Positions 1 to 13,800 of a stretch of 64,000 bases of DNA are shown here, in pieces; position 1 is the stretch's first letter; each line of letters starts with the position of its first letter. The translations under genes were made by a program, and so were the position numbers. The stretch spans positions 33,550,301 to 33,614,300 of the forward strand of contig OU744734.1 in assembly GCA_916613615.1 (NCBI GenBank), in the 5' to 3' direction. Source of the stretch: Steromphala cineraria. Taxonomy: Eukaryota > Mollusca > Gastropoda > Trochida > Trochidae. The notes under the pieces are model-generated. The model was given only the letters and a program-made list of their open reading frames with translations. It was not told where the DNA came from and did not search any database.

Positions 1-333
1 CAGGTAGGGTATTGGAGCTTTGTCTCTCATTTTTTGAGCAGAATAAGGTAGTAGTTAGTGCGTTCAGCTTTGTCTCATTATGTTCGGAGGGGCTCTGCAA
101 ATTGTCTGCAGCATAGAACTGTTCTACACGCAGCAAAAACAGAGTCAGAATCTGTGGGTTGGAAGGACTTTAAGGACTTATTTTCAAATTTGACCTGTGT
201 ATCAAGGCCCCATTGACAAGACAATTTATCCTGATACTGATAGTCTTACACACTAATGAGATCAATATCAGTTCACTGTAAGAAATGTAAAAGAATCTAT
301 TGAACTCACTCTGATCTGACATTGATCTTCCAG
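1..333. other. STAG: STAG intron, no gene seen
   Basis: This is AT-rich sequence ending in a pyrimidine-rich acceptor (TTGATCTTCCAG). It is the 3' part of an intron whose 5' exon lies outside the window. Confidence 0.7.
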
Positions 334-1865
334 GGACACCCAGCCCGAGATCCGGTCAATCTGCATGCAGGAGATCGGAGTGTGGATGAAGAAATACCCC
401 TTCATGTTCCTTGACGACAGCTACCTCAAGTACATCGGCTGGCTCCTCTATGATAAGGTTCGTCCTTAATCTCTACAGTCCTGCAAATGTATGTTTTCAT
501 GCTGGGAACAAAAAGAGTATTTGTCTATTTGATCTACTCTTGTTTCAGATTGCAGCCCTTCTGTGATATTGATTACAGGAATCATGACTCATTTCAAAAG
601 AGTAATTTTAATCGACCATAGTTTTTAGATAAGCGATCAGAAATATTAATGCAAGAGTTGATGCTGTCTTCTTGAACTTTTAAACCAGTTTTGTTACTCT
701 TTTGCAACATGGAACCAGATTCATATAGATGAAAAGCATGCTTCTTACCAAATTATGAAAGCTAGTAAACATCTTCTAGTGTTTTGATTAGAAGCATATC
801 GTGTTAGTGGTGAACAACTTTGTAAAAATTGTAGCCCCTTTAAACATACCGGTAGAATGCAATTAATTACTCCCAATTCACTTCTTTTATATGGTTGTAA
901 ACTTCCTTACTAAGATTTGTTCATGGACATGCAGTGTTCAGCCTGAAATCTTTCTTGTAGACATTGTTAAGCAATACAAGACCATGAGCAGTGTTGAAGA
1001 CTTCATTGAAAAAACCAATTTAAGCTTCTTGATGAAAATATATGTATTGTGATTTCAGGTTGGCGATGTACGATCTTGGTGTTTGAAAACTCTGTCTCCA
1101 CTCTACGACTCATACGATCTGTCCGGAAAACTTGAACTCTTCACAAACAGATTCAAGGTAAGATTAATATTTATATCAAGAATTGAATTTGTCAGTCATC
1201 ACTCATGATCTTTTGACATTTAAATGATGAATATTTTCACATTTACTCTATGATGTTTGTTTAGGACCGGATTGTGGAGATGACTCTAGATAAAGAATAT
1301 GATGTGGCTGTCCAAGCTGTCAAACTGGTCGTGAGCATCTTGAGGTAGGTTCATAATACAGCCATATCATGACATTGTTCAATAACTTTAACACTAAGAC
1401 GTTTGTGTACATTATATCTACCTTTTCCCAAAGAAAAGTAAAGTGAAAGCAACATTACATAATGTCGGAAAACATTTTATAAGTCGTTCATAATGCCCTC
1501 CTGAAAAGAAGCATCATCAAAGTGCTTGTAAGAAACGATAGAGAAAAGTAGACAGGCTAGGAGTGGGTTTGTAACAAATTTTCTTTTTTAATTGAATTTC
1601 CATTGACTGTTTAATATAATTTTGTCAATCCCATCAATGCAGGTACAGCGACAACGTGTTGTCCGACAAGGACAGTGAGAACGTGTACGAGTTAGTGTAC
1701 TCGTCTCACCGCCAGGTGGCGCAGGCAGCAGGAGACTTCCTCAACACCAAGCTCTTCAAGCGGGACGACGAGGCCACCAAGAATCTCAAGTCGGCCAAGG
1801 GAAAGAAGAGGAGTCCCAACACACCACTGATCAGAGATCTGGTGCTCTTCTTTATAGAGAGTGAG
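334..1865 (+). CDS. STAG: STAG stromalin conservative domain exons
   Basis: The first four exons in the window (334-457, 1059-1157, 1265-1344, 1643-1865) encode the stromalin conservative domain and the helices after it. The tryptophan of YIGW (codon 440-442) and the arginine of TNRFK (end of exon 1059-1157) line up, by my recollection of human STAG2, with the conserved surface (W334, R370) that binds CTCF and other partners, so that surface looks intact. The exon at 1643-1865 carries [19 protein letters not shown], the counterpart of human YHLVYSAHRPVAVAAGEFL. Exon 334-457 starts with the last base of a codon split across the intron, so an upstream exon must exist left of the window. Confidence 0.93.
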
Positions 1866-4800
1866 GTGAGGCTTTCACAGTTATTACTCATCAAGCTAGA
1901 TTGGAAAGATGGATTTGTCTCTTGTGAGTTAAGAATGGGGGTTTGGTTTGTGGAGGTTTGAATAGCAAGGTCTGTCCTAGATAATTATGTTCCCCCTGAA
2001 CAATCTCGAGGCATTTTGTTTTTGACTAGACTAGGTTCATCTGCCTGATTTAGCCTTGCAAAAGAATAACTGATCTTAAAATTTAGAGAATCAAGAATAA
2101 TGGGAAGGAGTATTTGTAGTTTATGAAGTAAACCCTGTCTAATAGCTGTAGCGTTGTTACCTTTTGAGGGGTTTTTGGAGTGTAATGCTACATTGAATTT
2201 CAGTGCAGTACTACTGATGATTCTCTAGTTCTACTGGATGCTCGCATGTTTCACCGCAATGCATAGCCACAATAGTGTTTCAGGCTTTCTCCCTGCAATT
2301 ATACTAGCAGCAGTGATTTAAGTGAAATACTCTTGAAAGCGACTTTAAACTCCAAATCACCTTACCTCATCTCACCTATGTGGATTTCAAAGTTGCCCTG
2401 ATATTTGAAAATGAAAGGTACTAGTCTTTATTGCTATTATCAATGAATGTTGTTTGCTGATACTGTACTACACTGTTTCAGCTACACGAGCACGCTGCGT
2501 ACCTGGTGGACAGTCTGTGGGAGATCAACGAGATGATGAAGGACTGGGAGTGCATGACAGATCTACTCCTAGAGGAGCCTGGCCGCGGGGAGGAGCGTTA
2601 GTACACAATTACAATTACAGTTCACTGTACCAAAGTTAAAATATAAGGATCGGAAACTACAAAAATTCATAATGTTTGTATGAAGCATAATTTGAAATTA
2701 TATTTTAGACAGTCTGATCAAAAATGATTGTGTTCCGTAGAAAAAAATATCAATGATACTGGGATACAAACATGTAGCATCGGGGAGTTTCCTCTTGCCA
2801 TTGGTGTGAAAGCATCCGAGTCAGTTGTGTACCCTGTTACAGTTTATTGCGTGTGTAATACTACTGCAATACTACCATATTGTGTGTCCTGTTTCTTGTT
2901 GATGTGGGCTGTGTAATATTGTGACAATACAAATTGTGCACTAGAATTATTGAAGCTAGATATCCTATCTTGTTACAGCGTTGGATGACCGACAGGAAAC
3001 GAGTCTGATCGAGATCATGGTGTGTTGTGTGAAACAGGCTGCCACAGGGGAGTCTCCCGTAGGACGGGGGCCCAACAGGAAGGTATAATAATTATAACAA
3101 GTATTTATGAAGTTCTGTAATCAAACACATGATGCGTTCTCAAAGTGTATCTGAATAAATGGAATGAATTATTACAAGAGTGGAGCATGAATTAAAGCAT
3201 TTGAGTAATAACAGCTTGAAATATCTCAGAGATTAATCAATGGATAAACAACATGCGGAACCAGATAAATAAAGTGAATTATAAAGGGATTACTAACATA
3301 TGTTATGGTGTTTGTTTCAGTTGACTGCCAGGGAAACAAAACAAGTGATGGAGGATAAAACAAAGCTGACGGAACATTTCATCGTAACGCTGCCACAGCT
3401 TCTTCTCAAGGTTTGTAGTTACAGGCTTACAGTGTCTTTACTGCTCATGATGTCTGGAAGATACAAGTGCATGGCATAGCATCTGCCCATTTGTCCATCC
3501 AAAAGCTTTGAACACTTTCAACTTTTCTCCAGATCCGTAATCCATAGGGTCCTCAAATCTTGTATACAAATGATTGTAGATAGTACTTTTCAAAGCTGAC
3601 AATCATGATATAATTATTACACTACTTAAGCTTGTATAACATCTCTTAAAGCAAGGAATGATTTAAAAAAAATTATATTTCAGTATTTGATGGATCCAGA
3701 GAAAGTAGCAAACCTACTTCTGATTCCGCAGTATTTTGACCTGGATATCTACACGTCCAGTCGACAGGAGAAGGTAGGCCGAGTTAAATTCTGTTCCTCA
3801 TTATGTTAAAAGCACCCATTTCAGTTGGATTAAGAGTTTTCAATCAACTTTCTTGTAAATTGTTTTTGAAAAAGTACAGAGACAGTGGTATGAGTGTTTC
3901 ATTGAACATTCAAGTCGCTCTTGTGTAAGTAAAAGTAAGGACATATTTCTAAAGAGAAAATAACCACTTCCTATCTCTATCTATAATTGTGAGATGATAG
4001 CTTTGTGACTTTGTCAGCATTACGAGTTGTCATAGAATTGAAATATCATCATCTTTGTGAAGTCATAGCACTATCATCTGCTTTTACAGTGATGTCAATT
4101 TGTTGTTTGGTCATTGACTCATGATGTCAAGTATACTGATAGTCATTTGCAGAGTCGTTACTAATCTACTTTTGATTAATTACAGTAAATCCAAAAATTA
4201 AATACCTGGAAGAGTTTAAATTAAAATAATTTGTTTAATCAATGTACAAGATATTAAATTCAACATTTGACTTGTTTCCAGCACTTAGAAACGTTACTAA
4301 GGTATCTTCAAGAAATAGTGGACAAACACACAGACTCTGAGGTGAGGTTTAGTTTTATCTTATCTTGTGTGAGAAATATCCGTACCATTGACAAAATCAT
4401 AACACTAGCTTTTGAAATTTATTTCACTTACTAGCTACTAAAGTTATTTATATGATTATGGTTTATTTTGTCTTGTGTCTTCACATCTTGACCCATTGAC
4501 AAGATCATAACACTGATGCAAGAGAACTATCTAATCAATCTCAATAGCTTTGCAAATATACCAGACACTTGTGTAATAAAAGCTAAATTATCCCTGTATG
4601 TGTAATAATGTGTATATCTTCTGCAGGTGCTAGAGGCGTGCTCCAAGTGTTTCGAGTGTATCTGCAGTGAAGACTACGCTATCGCTGGCAAGTGTGACGT
4701 GTCCCGCAAGACTCTTATTGACGGCCTTGTGGTCAAGTTCAGGGAATCAATGCAGGACTACTTTACTGAGGTACTTAACAACTTATCTTGGTGTTTTTAG

Positions 4801-7800
4801 ATCACATTTCAATGTTTGTCACTGTTTGATCGGTTGTGGTAAGTGATGATCCTTTGTTTATAACTGTTTAGATCTATTGGTCTGTAATGAAAGGTCTTGT
4901 TTATTGCAGTAAAGGGGTTGTAACTCAGTACAGCATCCGATATAGCTGCATGTTGTTTTTATAATAAGCTGGGTTTAATTATTAATGGTCTGAAAACTCT
5001 CCTTGTTGTGAAGTTTGGATTAACTAACTGTGGGGCCATTTTAATTTTATTTGATGGTACAAAATGAATTCCCCTCAGAGTAATAAAGTATTGTTATTAT
5101 TTTAGAAGGGCTGTGTTCTGAGTAACTACATGACACTTTTCATTTGCTGACTCCATTTAACTTGTCTTTCATATCCTCAATATTGGAAATAAGTGGGCAC
5201 CTAATTAGATATAACGTGATAAGCATCCTTGGATATGTTTGCAGGGAGAACAGCCTGATGACGAGGAGACCTTCGCTCTCGCGGCCAGCCTCAAGAGGAT
5301 CTACGCATTTAACAGGTACAGTCAGATACTAGTCATAGCAATATTAGAAAGCTTTTTAGCCTTTATGTATGAATATTTTGCCAAGGAGTATCAAGGTTGC
5401 TTCCCCTTGCTTAGTGAATCATATCCAGTGCTTGCTTATGTTGCATAAACTCAATGCTTTATTATCCTGTTAAAAAGTTTTCAGGTGTCCTAGGGTGTGA
5501 TGTCATCATGAAATCAAGCAAATTTGCGATTGAAATAAGATCTGTAACAAAAAAAAAAACATGTGCCCTTATACATTTACAAACAAAATTCATTCTGTTC
5601 AATTATGAATCTCTATATAGATGCTACATTATTAATCCGTTATTGTTCCTCCATACAGTTGTCATGATCTGAGTAGCTGGGATATCTGGGACGATGTCTT
5701 CCATATTGTCAAGATTGCGTCCGAACACAACAGTCTACCGGAGGAGGTAACTATACCCTAAACAGAATATTGCATCACTGTTTCATATCTTATTCAGACA
5801 GATGAACTGCTACTCTCGGAACTATAAAAAATATCCTCAATGTGGAGCGAGTTCAAAGTTTTTTGGTAAGCTAGCAAAGTCATAAGGTTGACTTTGCAAC
5901 TTTTCTGTAGATAACTATTTTACAGACAGTTAGAAATTGTGTAGAGATTCATAAGAATATTCACCTAAAATTTAAGTATCTCGCCATTTATTTGCACCAG
6001 CATTTAGCATCTTATTATACTGTTTCAGATTGTATGTAGTGCGATGTCCACATGTTCTGTTTACCTGTTGTGGGGACAGCAGAGAATAGATGAATCTAAC
6101 CCAAATAAGGTGAGTACTATAATTAAATCTTCGTTCAAATGATTGGTGACATTCCTTTTAAAAGAATCTTATCTATAAGTAATTGGGCGGCGGTTATTTC
6201 AGCTCAAGAGGACAAAATGAGTAATGATATATCTGGACTATTTAGCTTACCAGGACTCTTGAGGTTAAGAAGACAATGGAGTTATGGCATGTGTTGTTGT
6301 CAGTAAGAATGTTACTTTAAATGCTTCTTAAGAAGAGGCGTTTCACTTTAAGCTCAAATTACTAGGAAGATGGGGTTATGGTATGGGTTGTCATTCATAA
6401 GAATATCATTATAGATACTTCTTAAGAAGATTAGTTGCACTCTGATGTAAAATTACGGGGAATATAGAATGTTTTCCCTGACTGCAGGAGCACACGAAGC
6501 TGTTGAAGCGGAGGATGAATGAGATGATGAAGAACTGCTACGATCTGATGTACCACTCACAGCCCCGCGTCATGGAGGAGGTCTGTGTGCACTGCAGTTA
6601 CCTGAAATGGTTGTATTAATGCTCAGACATAAATCTAATAATAGGGATGTATTCAAGTGCATTTACTGGTTATTACCAATTATTGCTCATGAAGGTCTTA
6701 CTCAAGCCGCAAGGGTAATCAGGACTTATTATGGAACTGTAGTAAAGGGTTATTTGAATCTGTAATAGCTAAAGTAACTATTCCGTTATACAACAAGCCA
6801 ATATTTAGATGGGCTGAGGTCCATTGATTTTTAGGACTAAGGATATTTCTAATTGCACTAAATTTGCTTATTCAATACAAAATGTACAAATATTGTTTTT
6901 AATTGGAAAACTTATGATATCATATATAATGCTCCATAGCTGAAAAATAATGAAGTGAATATCGAAAAGGATGTCACAAGTGTAATTTAATGCTGTTTTC
7001 TCAGGCGTACGTGACGATCTGCGACCTGCTGGTGACGTTCAGCAAGCACCTGGGAGACAACCCTCTGATGAAGCCCCTGGTGTACGAGCCTGACAAGAAC
7101 CTACAGCTCCACCTCAGCAACTTCCTCTCGGAGAAGGTCTTCGTCGAGGATGATGACGGTATGAACACTTAGTCTAGTTAGCTGCTGGATCAGTTTGGCA
7201 GAATCTTCTCATATTCTAGTCCATAGGATGCACCACATTTAGTGTTATTTTGAAACATCAGCTGCTGAAAAAATTTGGAGTCATCTCAGAGGCTATTCCA
7301 CAGATATAACCTGTATAACCAGATAAACAATGTGAATGTACTATTAGGTCAATTGGTAAAACAACCTGTATCACTCATTGCTAAGAAGTGAGCATGTAGG
7401 TTTTATCTGCTAGTTGGATCATGCCTTTAGAACATATGCTTAAAAATGGCATAAGGTTCTATATGTCACTATTGTCAATTATAAAGAATTTGATCTCTTG
7501 AAGTTAGTTGAGTTGAGCCTCAAAGACGAGAGATACCAGTTCGTAATTTATCCATGACAAGGAATACAAATGTTGTAATTTGTAAAGCTCATTCGGGGAT
7601 TACGTCAAATAAGGAAACCATAGAGTAATTCTTGTCTTCCTTATACCATCAACTTCTAAAATGTTCAAAGCTAACTGTTTGGTTGTTACAGATGATGTTG
7701 ATGAGAACGTGAAGATAGAGGAGCTGCACAAGAGGAGGAACTTCCTGGCGTGTTTCTGTAAACTGATCGTGTACAACATCATCTCCATCAGGACCGGCTC

Positions 7801-10800
7801 AGACATGTTCAAACACTACATGAAGGTCAGGACACTATTGAATTGATTACATGAGAGCATGCTTTGTATTTTCAGTTGAGCAATTCATGCTATAACTTTT
7901 CAAGATATTTGCTCCTTGATCAATAGATAACTTTGTTAATGAAAATAACAGTAGCATCAGTGTATGAAACAAGGCTGAAAAGTAGCCATCCCAAAAGAAG
8001 TATTTTGTAGATTTAAATGGTTAACTGAAGAAAAACTTCAAAGTTTACCAGGGCCAAACTAAAAGTAACCAGGTACATGGCTTGCCGACAGGTCTTCTTT
8101 TCATACACTGATAAAGTATTTGTATTGTATTGAGGCATGCTGTTATCACACACATCTATATTATCCCTGAAGAAAAAGTACTTTTGATGTCGCAATCAAG
8201 CTTCATGTTTTAACCCAGGCAAATTTGCTCCTGAATCCACCGATCTTGATTTGAATTTCTCTTTTGGGCTAAGCTTCAATGTGAATTCCGTATAGCACAA
8301 CAAATCTCCATAAAGGTCTTACAAAGTCGTCTATAACATGGAAGCTTGACCTTCATGTGAAGAATTAATGTTAGGCAATCTCCCAAATTTATATTTCAAG
8401 TTGTTCTGAACTCAAATTACTTGCCTTCTTTCTAAGCCTCCACACGTGGCTAATGGCTGAACAATTGCCCAAGCGGCGTATGACAACAACTCACTTACTC
8501 TAAACCTCCATTTTCCTTCTCCCAATTCAGTTCTACAACGACTACGGTGACATCATCAAGGCTACACTCAGCAAAGCACGAGAGATCAACAAGATAGCCA
8601 CTGCAAAAACACTAGCACTTAGTCTTACACAGGTAAGGGAGCAGTGCTTTTTGACATTGTCAACAGGGCAAGGTTACATTATATGTTGTTGTATTGTTGT
8701 AATACTTGTAATAGGTAATAGATCAAGTTCTTGATAATGAACATTATTATACTACAATATGAATACAATTATGAATGGACATTGTAAACAAAATGTGTTA
8801 TTTCCACAGGGCAAGTTCCCTAGACTTAAATTATTTTAGTAACTGCTAGGTAGAAAGAACACGGATTGATGTTTAATTGCATTATCTTCTGGAATGAAAT
8901 GCTGATCAAAGTATGTTTTTTTGCAGCCACACAAACCCTAGATTTTCAAATAACATGTTTTCATACTTGCAGCTATTCAAAGAGTTACAAGCAGAACAGG
9001 GACAAATTGAAAGATCATCGGACGCCTTCCAGTCAATAAAGGTAAAGCATTTGACACAAATATATTGATATTGTTCACAAGAAATCTTGATCTTAGTCTT
9101 CATTTGCAGCAACTGATTTGCTGTTTCCTTGAATAACTTGAAAACATTCAGAGAAAATTAAAAACTTTCTGATTAAATATTTTGATGTGTTTTCAGGAGC
9201 TGGCGAGAAGATTTGCTCTTTCCTTCGGTCTGGATCAAATCAAGAACAGGGAGGCTGTAGCAGCCATGCATAGGTGTGTGCATTAGCCAGCAGGAATTAT
9301 GGACACCTAGTGATAATGAAGCTCAGTTTCATGCATTCAACAAGGGATTGGTGATTTAACCTGCCTTGGTATCATTTTTTGCTGAATTATTGCATTTATG
9401 GCAATAACTGTTTTACTCATATTTATGTCTTACTAATAAAATATTTGACATTTACATTGAAATTTAATGACAATTTGTTCCTTTTTTCAGAGAGGGTATA
9501 ATCTTCAGCCTGGCGACCCAAGAGGGGAGGGATGCAGCAGAACCGCCGCCCAACATCGCCTTCCTCGAGGTGCTGTGTGAGTTCACCAACAAACTGATGA
9601 AACAAGACAAGAAGACGGTGTAAGTGCATGTAGACCTGTTCATCTGCATTATATCTAGATTCAGACAGCATGTTTAATCATTGGGATATGGTTGATTTAT
9701 GATATCATCAATTGTTATGACTCCCCATGGGTATCTTTTATTATTAAAGGCTACATAACTTTTTTTAATACAAATATTCTTATAATGAGGTCCTTTTGTT
9801 TCAACTGTGAAATAATTTTAGTCAATTCTAGCCATTTGGTGTTTTTGTTTTTGTTATTCTGTTGTGGAAGTGTGGAACATGAGAATCCCTGGCTGCCCAA
9901 GAAAACAAAACTATTAACACACATGTTTTGATCAAGATTTGTCACAGGGTATTTAACATTGTATAACAAAATTGCCAAGCAATGTTCCTGTATTGGGTCA
10001 TTTGGGAAAAGCCCCTTTTTGGCTTGATTTCCCTTCAGATATCAAGATGTTGGAAACTTTTAGTGTCGCCAAAATGATACCCAGATGTTATCGCTGATTG
10101 CTTATTACATTCTCACGCTGTATCTATGTATGTTTGATACAGGGTTCAGTACCTAGACAAGCAGCTGCCTCAGGGTATGCCGGTTAGCGGGACGGAGGAG
10201 TGGCAGCCGCTGCTCACCTACAGGAACAGCCTGGTGCAGGGGGAGGGCGAGATCAACCCCATCACCCTCAAGGAGGCCACGAAGAGACGCTACGGCAAGC
10301 GCAAACACGATGGTGGGTCACAACACAAAGGTATTTTCAGTAAAATTTCTTGGCATGGACGTTCTCTGGGTCGTGCCAAGCATGGTTGTCGTGAGTTGTG
10401 AGTAGACATTACATGCAGTGATGTGAACAGCGTTTTACATTCAATCCATTGTATGTCCTATTGTGGTCCATGCATGGTTGTATCAAGTTTTGTGAGAAGA
10501 AGTGGTTTGCAGTGATAAGACAAATAAATTTTTCGGCATTGATGTTCTATTCTGTGACAGGCATGAGTGTGATAGTATTGTAAGGCAGATTCAAGTGTCA
10601 ATTCATATTTCTCTGAATGAATATATTGGTTTTTGAGAGTTGACTTGAAAAGTGTGTTGATTTTTCGAGTTTTTTTCTTTCATTGTGATTTTCAATGCTT
10701 TTCATAAAACAATTATTGATGATGATTAAAAAATGGCTACCTCGATGTTGTTTAGTAAATAGATTTATTGACTTGGTCTTTTTCTTTTTATTGTGAGAAG

Positions 10801-13800
10801 AAATTTTTTAGAAGAATGTAAAAATATTTTCATTTGATTCTTTACTAGTTTTAAGAAACGTGACATGAAAATGTTTTCTGAGTGACTTCCAATTTGTTCA
10901 AATAGACAAGAAATTATACATTCATGAATATTATGCCTTTGAGGCAATTTAGATTTATGTAAATTTGTTTTCTTATTAGAGATACCTGATAATAAGGTTT
11001 TAGGTCTGTTCTTGTCTTATTTTGTTAAATGTAATTAATTTCTTCATTAATTGTTGATGAAAAATTATTCCTGTTTGTAAATTTTGAATAAATTTCATTT
11101 TAAGATTTTTACACCATTAAACATTAAATTTTGTTACAATTGGCAAATAGTTGACTAAATCCTAGGTAGCAAGTCGCTCTATCTCTAGTGAGAGTTCCAT
11201 TATAATGACCAACAAAGAATCCCATCAAACCTAACCTGTAATATCGGGAGGCTTTTGGATCTTTCATATGTGTATTATAAAATGCACAATTCCTTTCAAA
11301 ATGACTCCTTCTTCATTAACTTATGTCAGTGGATTCGTTTTGATCTTGTTCTGTTACACAGTTATTTGTTCAAACACTATCTTATTTTGCAACTGTGAAT
11401 ATCTCCTTCCTGCTGACTATGTGTATAGGATGTGGAAAGTTTTTTCTTTATGATAGTCAGTTGATTCAAACACTTTTTTATTTGGCAAATCTTAATATCA
11501 CCTTGAAAATGTTTCCAGCTGACGACAGTGGATTTGAACCCCAGACTCCAGGACCAATGAGCGTGCCGCCGATGACGTCAACGGTACAGAAGAGACCAAG
11601 AATAGACGAGACCATCTCGGAACAAGGATCTGAACAGGACTTTGTCAACGATACGTAAGTATTCCAAGACGTGTTCAGAATTGACTTTGCATGATGGCAT
11701 CTTAATTGTTTAAGGTCTTCCTTCTATGAATGATATCTATGGAATCTCTTGGGAAAATTATAATCATATTTACCTATTTTCTTTTGATTGTGATTTATTG
11801 ATTTGTTATTGTTTGGGATCACAATTTCATCAAGGAATATAATTTCATTTTCTTATGGTGCAATTTCTAGTAGAGTTAAAAAATTTAACATTTGTGAGTA
11901 AACGTTTTGAATCTCTTTGAGAAAAAGAAAGCTGGGATTTTCTTAACTTCTGAAAAAGACATGGTAATGATATTTTGTATTGAAAAATTCAATCTGATAT
12001 TAATTCAGCATGATATAGAAATTTCAAAGGTCTCTAGTTAGTGTTTCAATTCTATCATTGTGTCCTGGTTACCTTATGTTGCAGTGTTTTATTTTCCTTT
12101 CTTACTTTTATTTATTTCTTTTATTTCATTGTGTTTCAGTTATTAGAGTGCTGTTTCCATAGACGTATATCGATGTAAATATGTACAGAAGAGATGTCGT
12201 TAGCTTTGTCAGTATTCATTATCAGTACAAGAACAAAAGAATACACATGATAAGATAATAACATTACCAAGTATTGTTCTAACCATTTGAGAGAGTAAAT
12301 GTAATACAAATCGTGCTATTTGAGTTTTGGACATTCTGATGATCAAATATTTCTTAACTGTCTATGAAATGTTACATTGATTCTGTTTATTAAATAATCC
12401 GAATTGATATCAACTTTCATTAAATGTAACTTTGCAAAAGTCAAAACATTTCCACAATGTGTCAAAAGAAAGGTAATGGGGGAAACAGTGCAGTTTATAT
12501 GTTCATTATTTTAGACTTTACATCAGTTATATTTCACTTCATAAGTGTGTTTTATTTATGTAAAACTGCAATTATTTTAGAACAAATTTTTGTTTCTCAC
12601 CTTTGCTTTCCTTCTTTTGGCATGTTGTGTGTGATATGTGTTCATTCTGGCCTTGTTTCTACTTCATTGTAAATAAATATTCATTATTTACACTCATTTC
12701 CTTTTGTTTTCATTTTGTGTCACCTTCTTTTGGTTGAGTGTGTTTAAGGATATGTGGCTTGACTTAAACAAATAATGATATGTTCAAGGAGCACAACGAT
12801 TGAAATGAATGAATCTCAGTAAGTGAATATTTGAAACCAATACAGGAAGAGAAAACATATGAGCTTTTCGAAGTAGTAGTTTAATCCCTACACAAAGAAA
12901 TGTTTGCTATTTGTGTGTATTTCTGAGTCTACCTTGAATAACAATTGAATGACAAGCATTATCATACGGCCTGCAAATATTCAAATAACGGTTAACTTGG
13001 CCTTTGCTATGTACAGCAAGACAATCATGTATAGCTTGTAAGGTTCCCCATCTTCACTGGGATAAAAACGATCTTCAGTGATGCAAATATTTACACAATG
13101 TGGATTGTTAGTTAAAACTAAAAATTTAAGTTAGGATCTAAAGGCAGAGAACGTCCATCTGATTGGTATGCTGAGATCTAAATCTAGATGAAGTCTGCTT
13201 CTGTTGTTATCCATAAAACATTTGCTAGTTTACCAATCAGATTTGCTCTAAGAACTAGTGTCCAGGTAAACATGACCAACGTCCGTACATTAAATATATA
13301 AATCTATTATGCTAGAACTAGATATTAATGTTATATGTTGAAAATCTATTTAATTAAAAATCAACGACAAATGTTTCTTTTGTTGGGAAACAGAATAATG
13401 GTGAATAAACATGTACCAGAAAAACACAGAAATTGAAACATATGAAGTTAATGTCACCAAAATTGATGCCAAAGAATAGAAACACCAGAGACCGAGATCA
13501 GTTACCCAGGCTAACATTCTGACATGTCCACAAACCTTAACATAACCAGGTTGGTGAAGACATCACAATGTTAGTCGGTTGTTACTGAGGATACATACCC
13601 CATTACATATACATATCAATAGCAGCATCTTAAAACTATAAAAACAGAAGTGTATGAAAGAAGCCTAAAAGTAGGCATTCCAAAAATGGTGTTTTGTAGA
13701 TTTTAATGATAAAATTGAAGAGAAATCGCCAAAAGACAGGGTAACAAGCCCAGGACAAAGTAACCAGTGACCAACCTGGCGGACAAGCCTATTAATCACG

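Noticed and set aside
12640..12700. AATAAA followed by T-rich sequence as an early STAG polyA site
   Set aside because: It lies inside the intron between exons 11519-11654 and 15057-15182 and the coding frame continues beyond. Minor use cannot be excluded.
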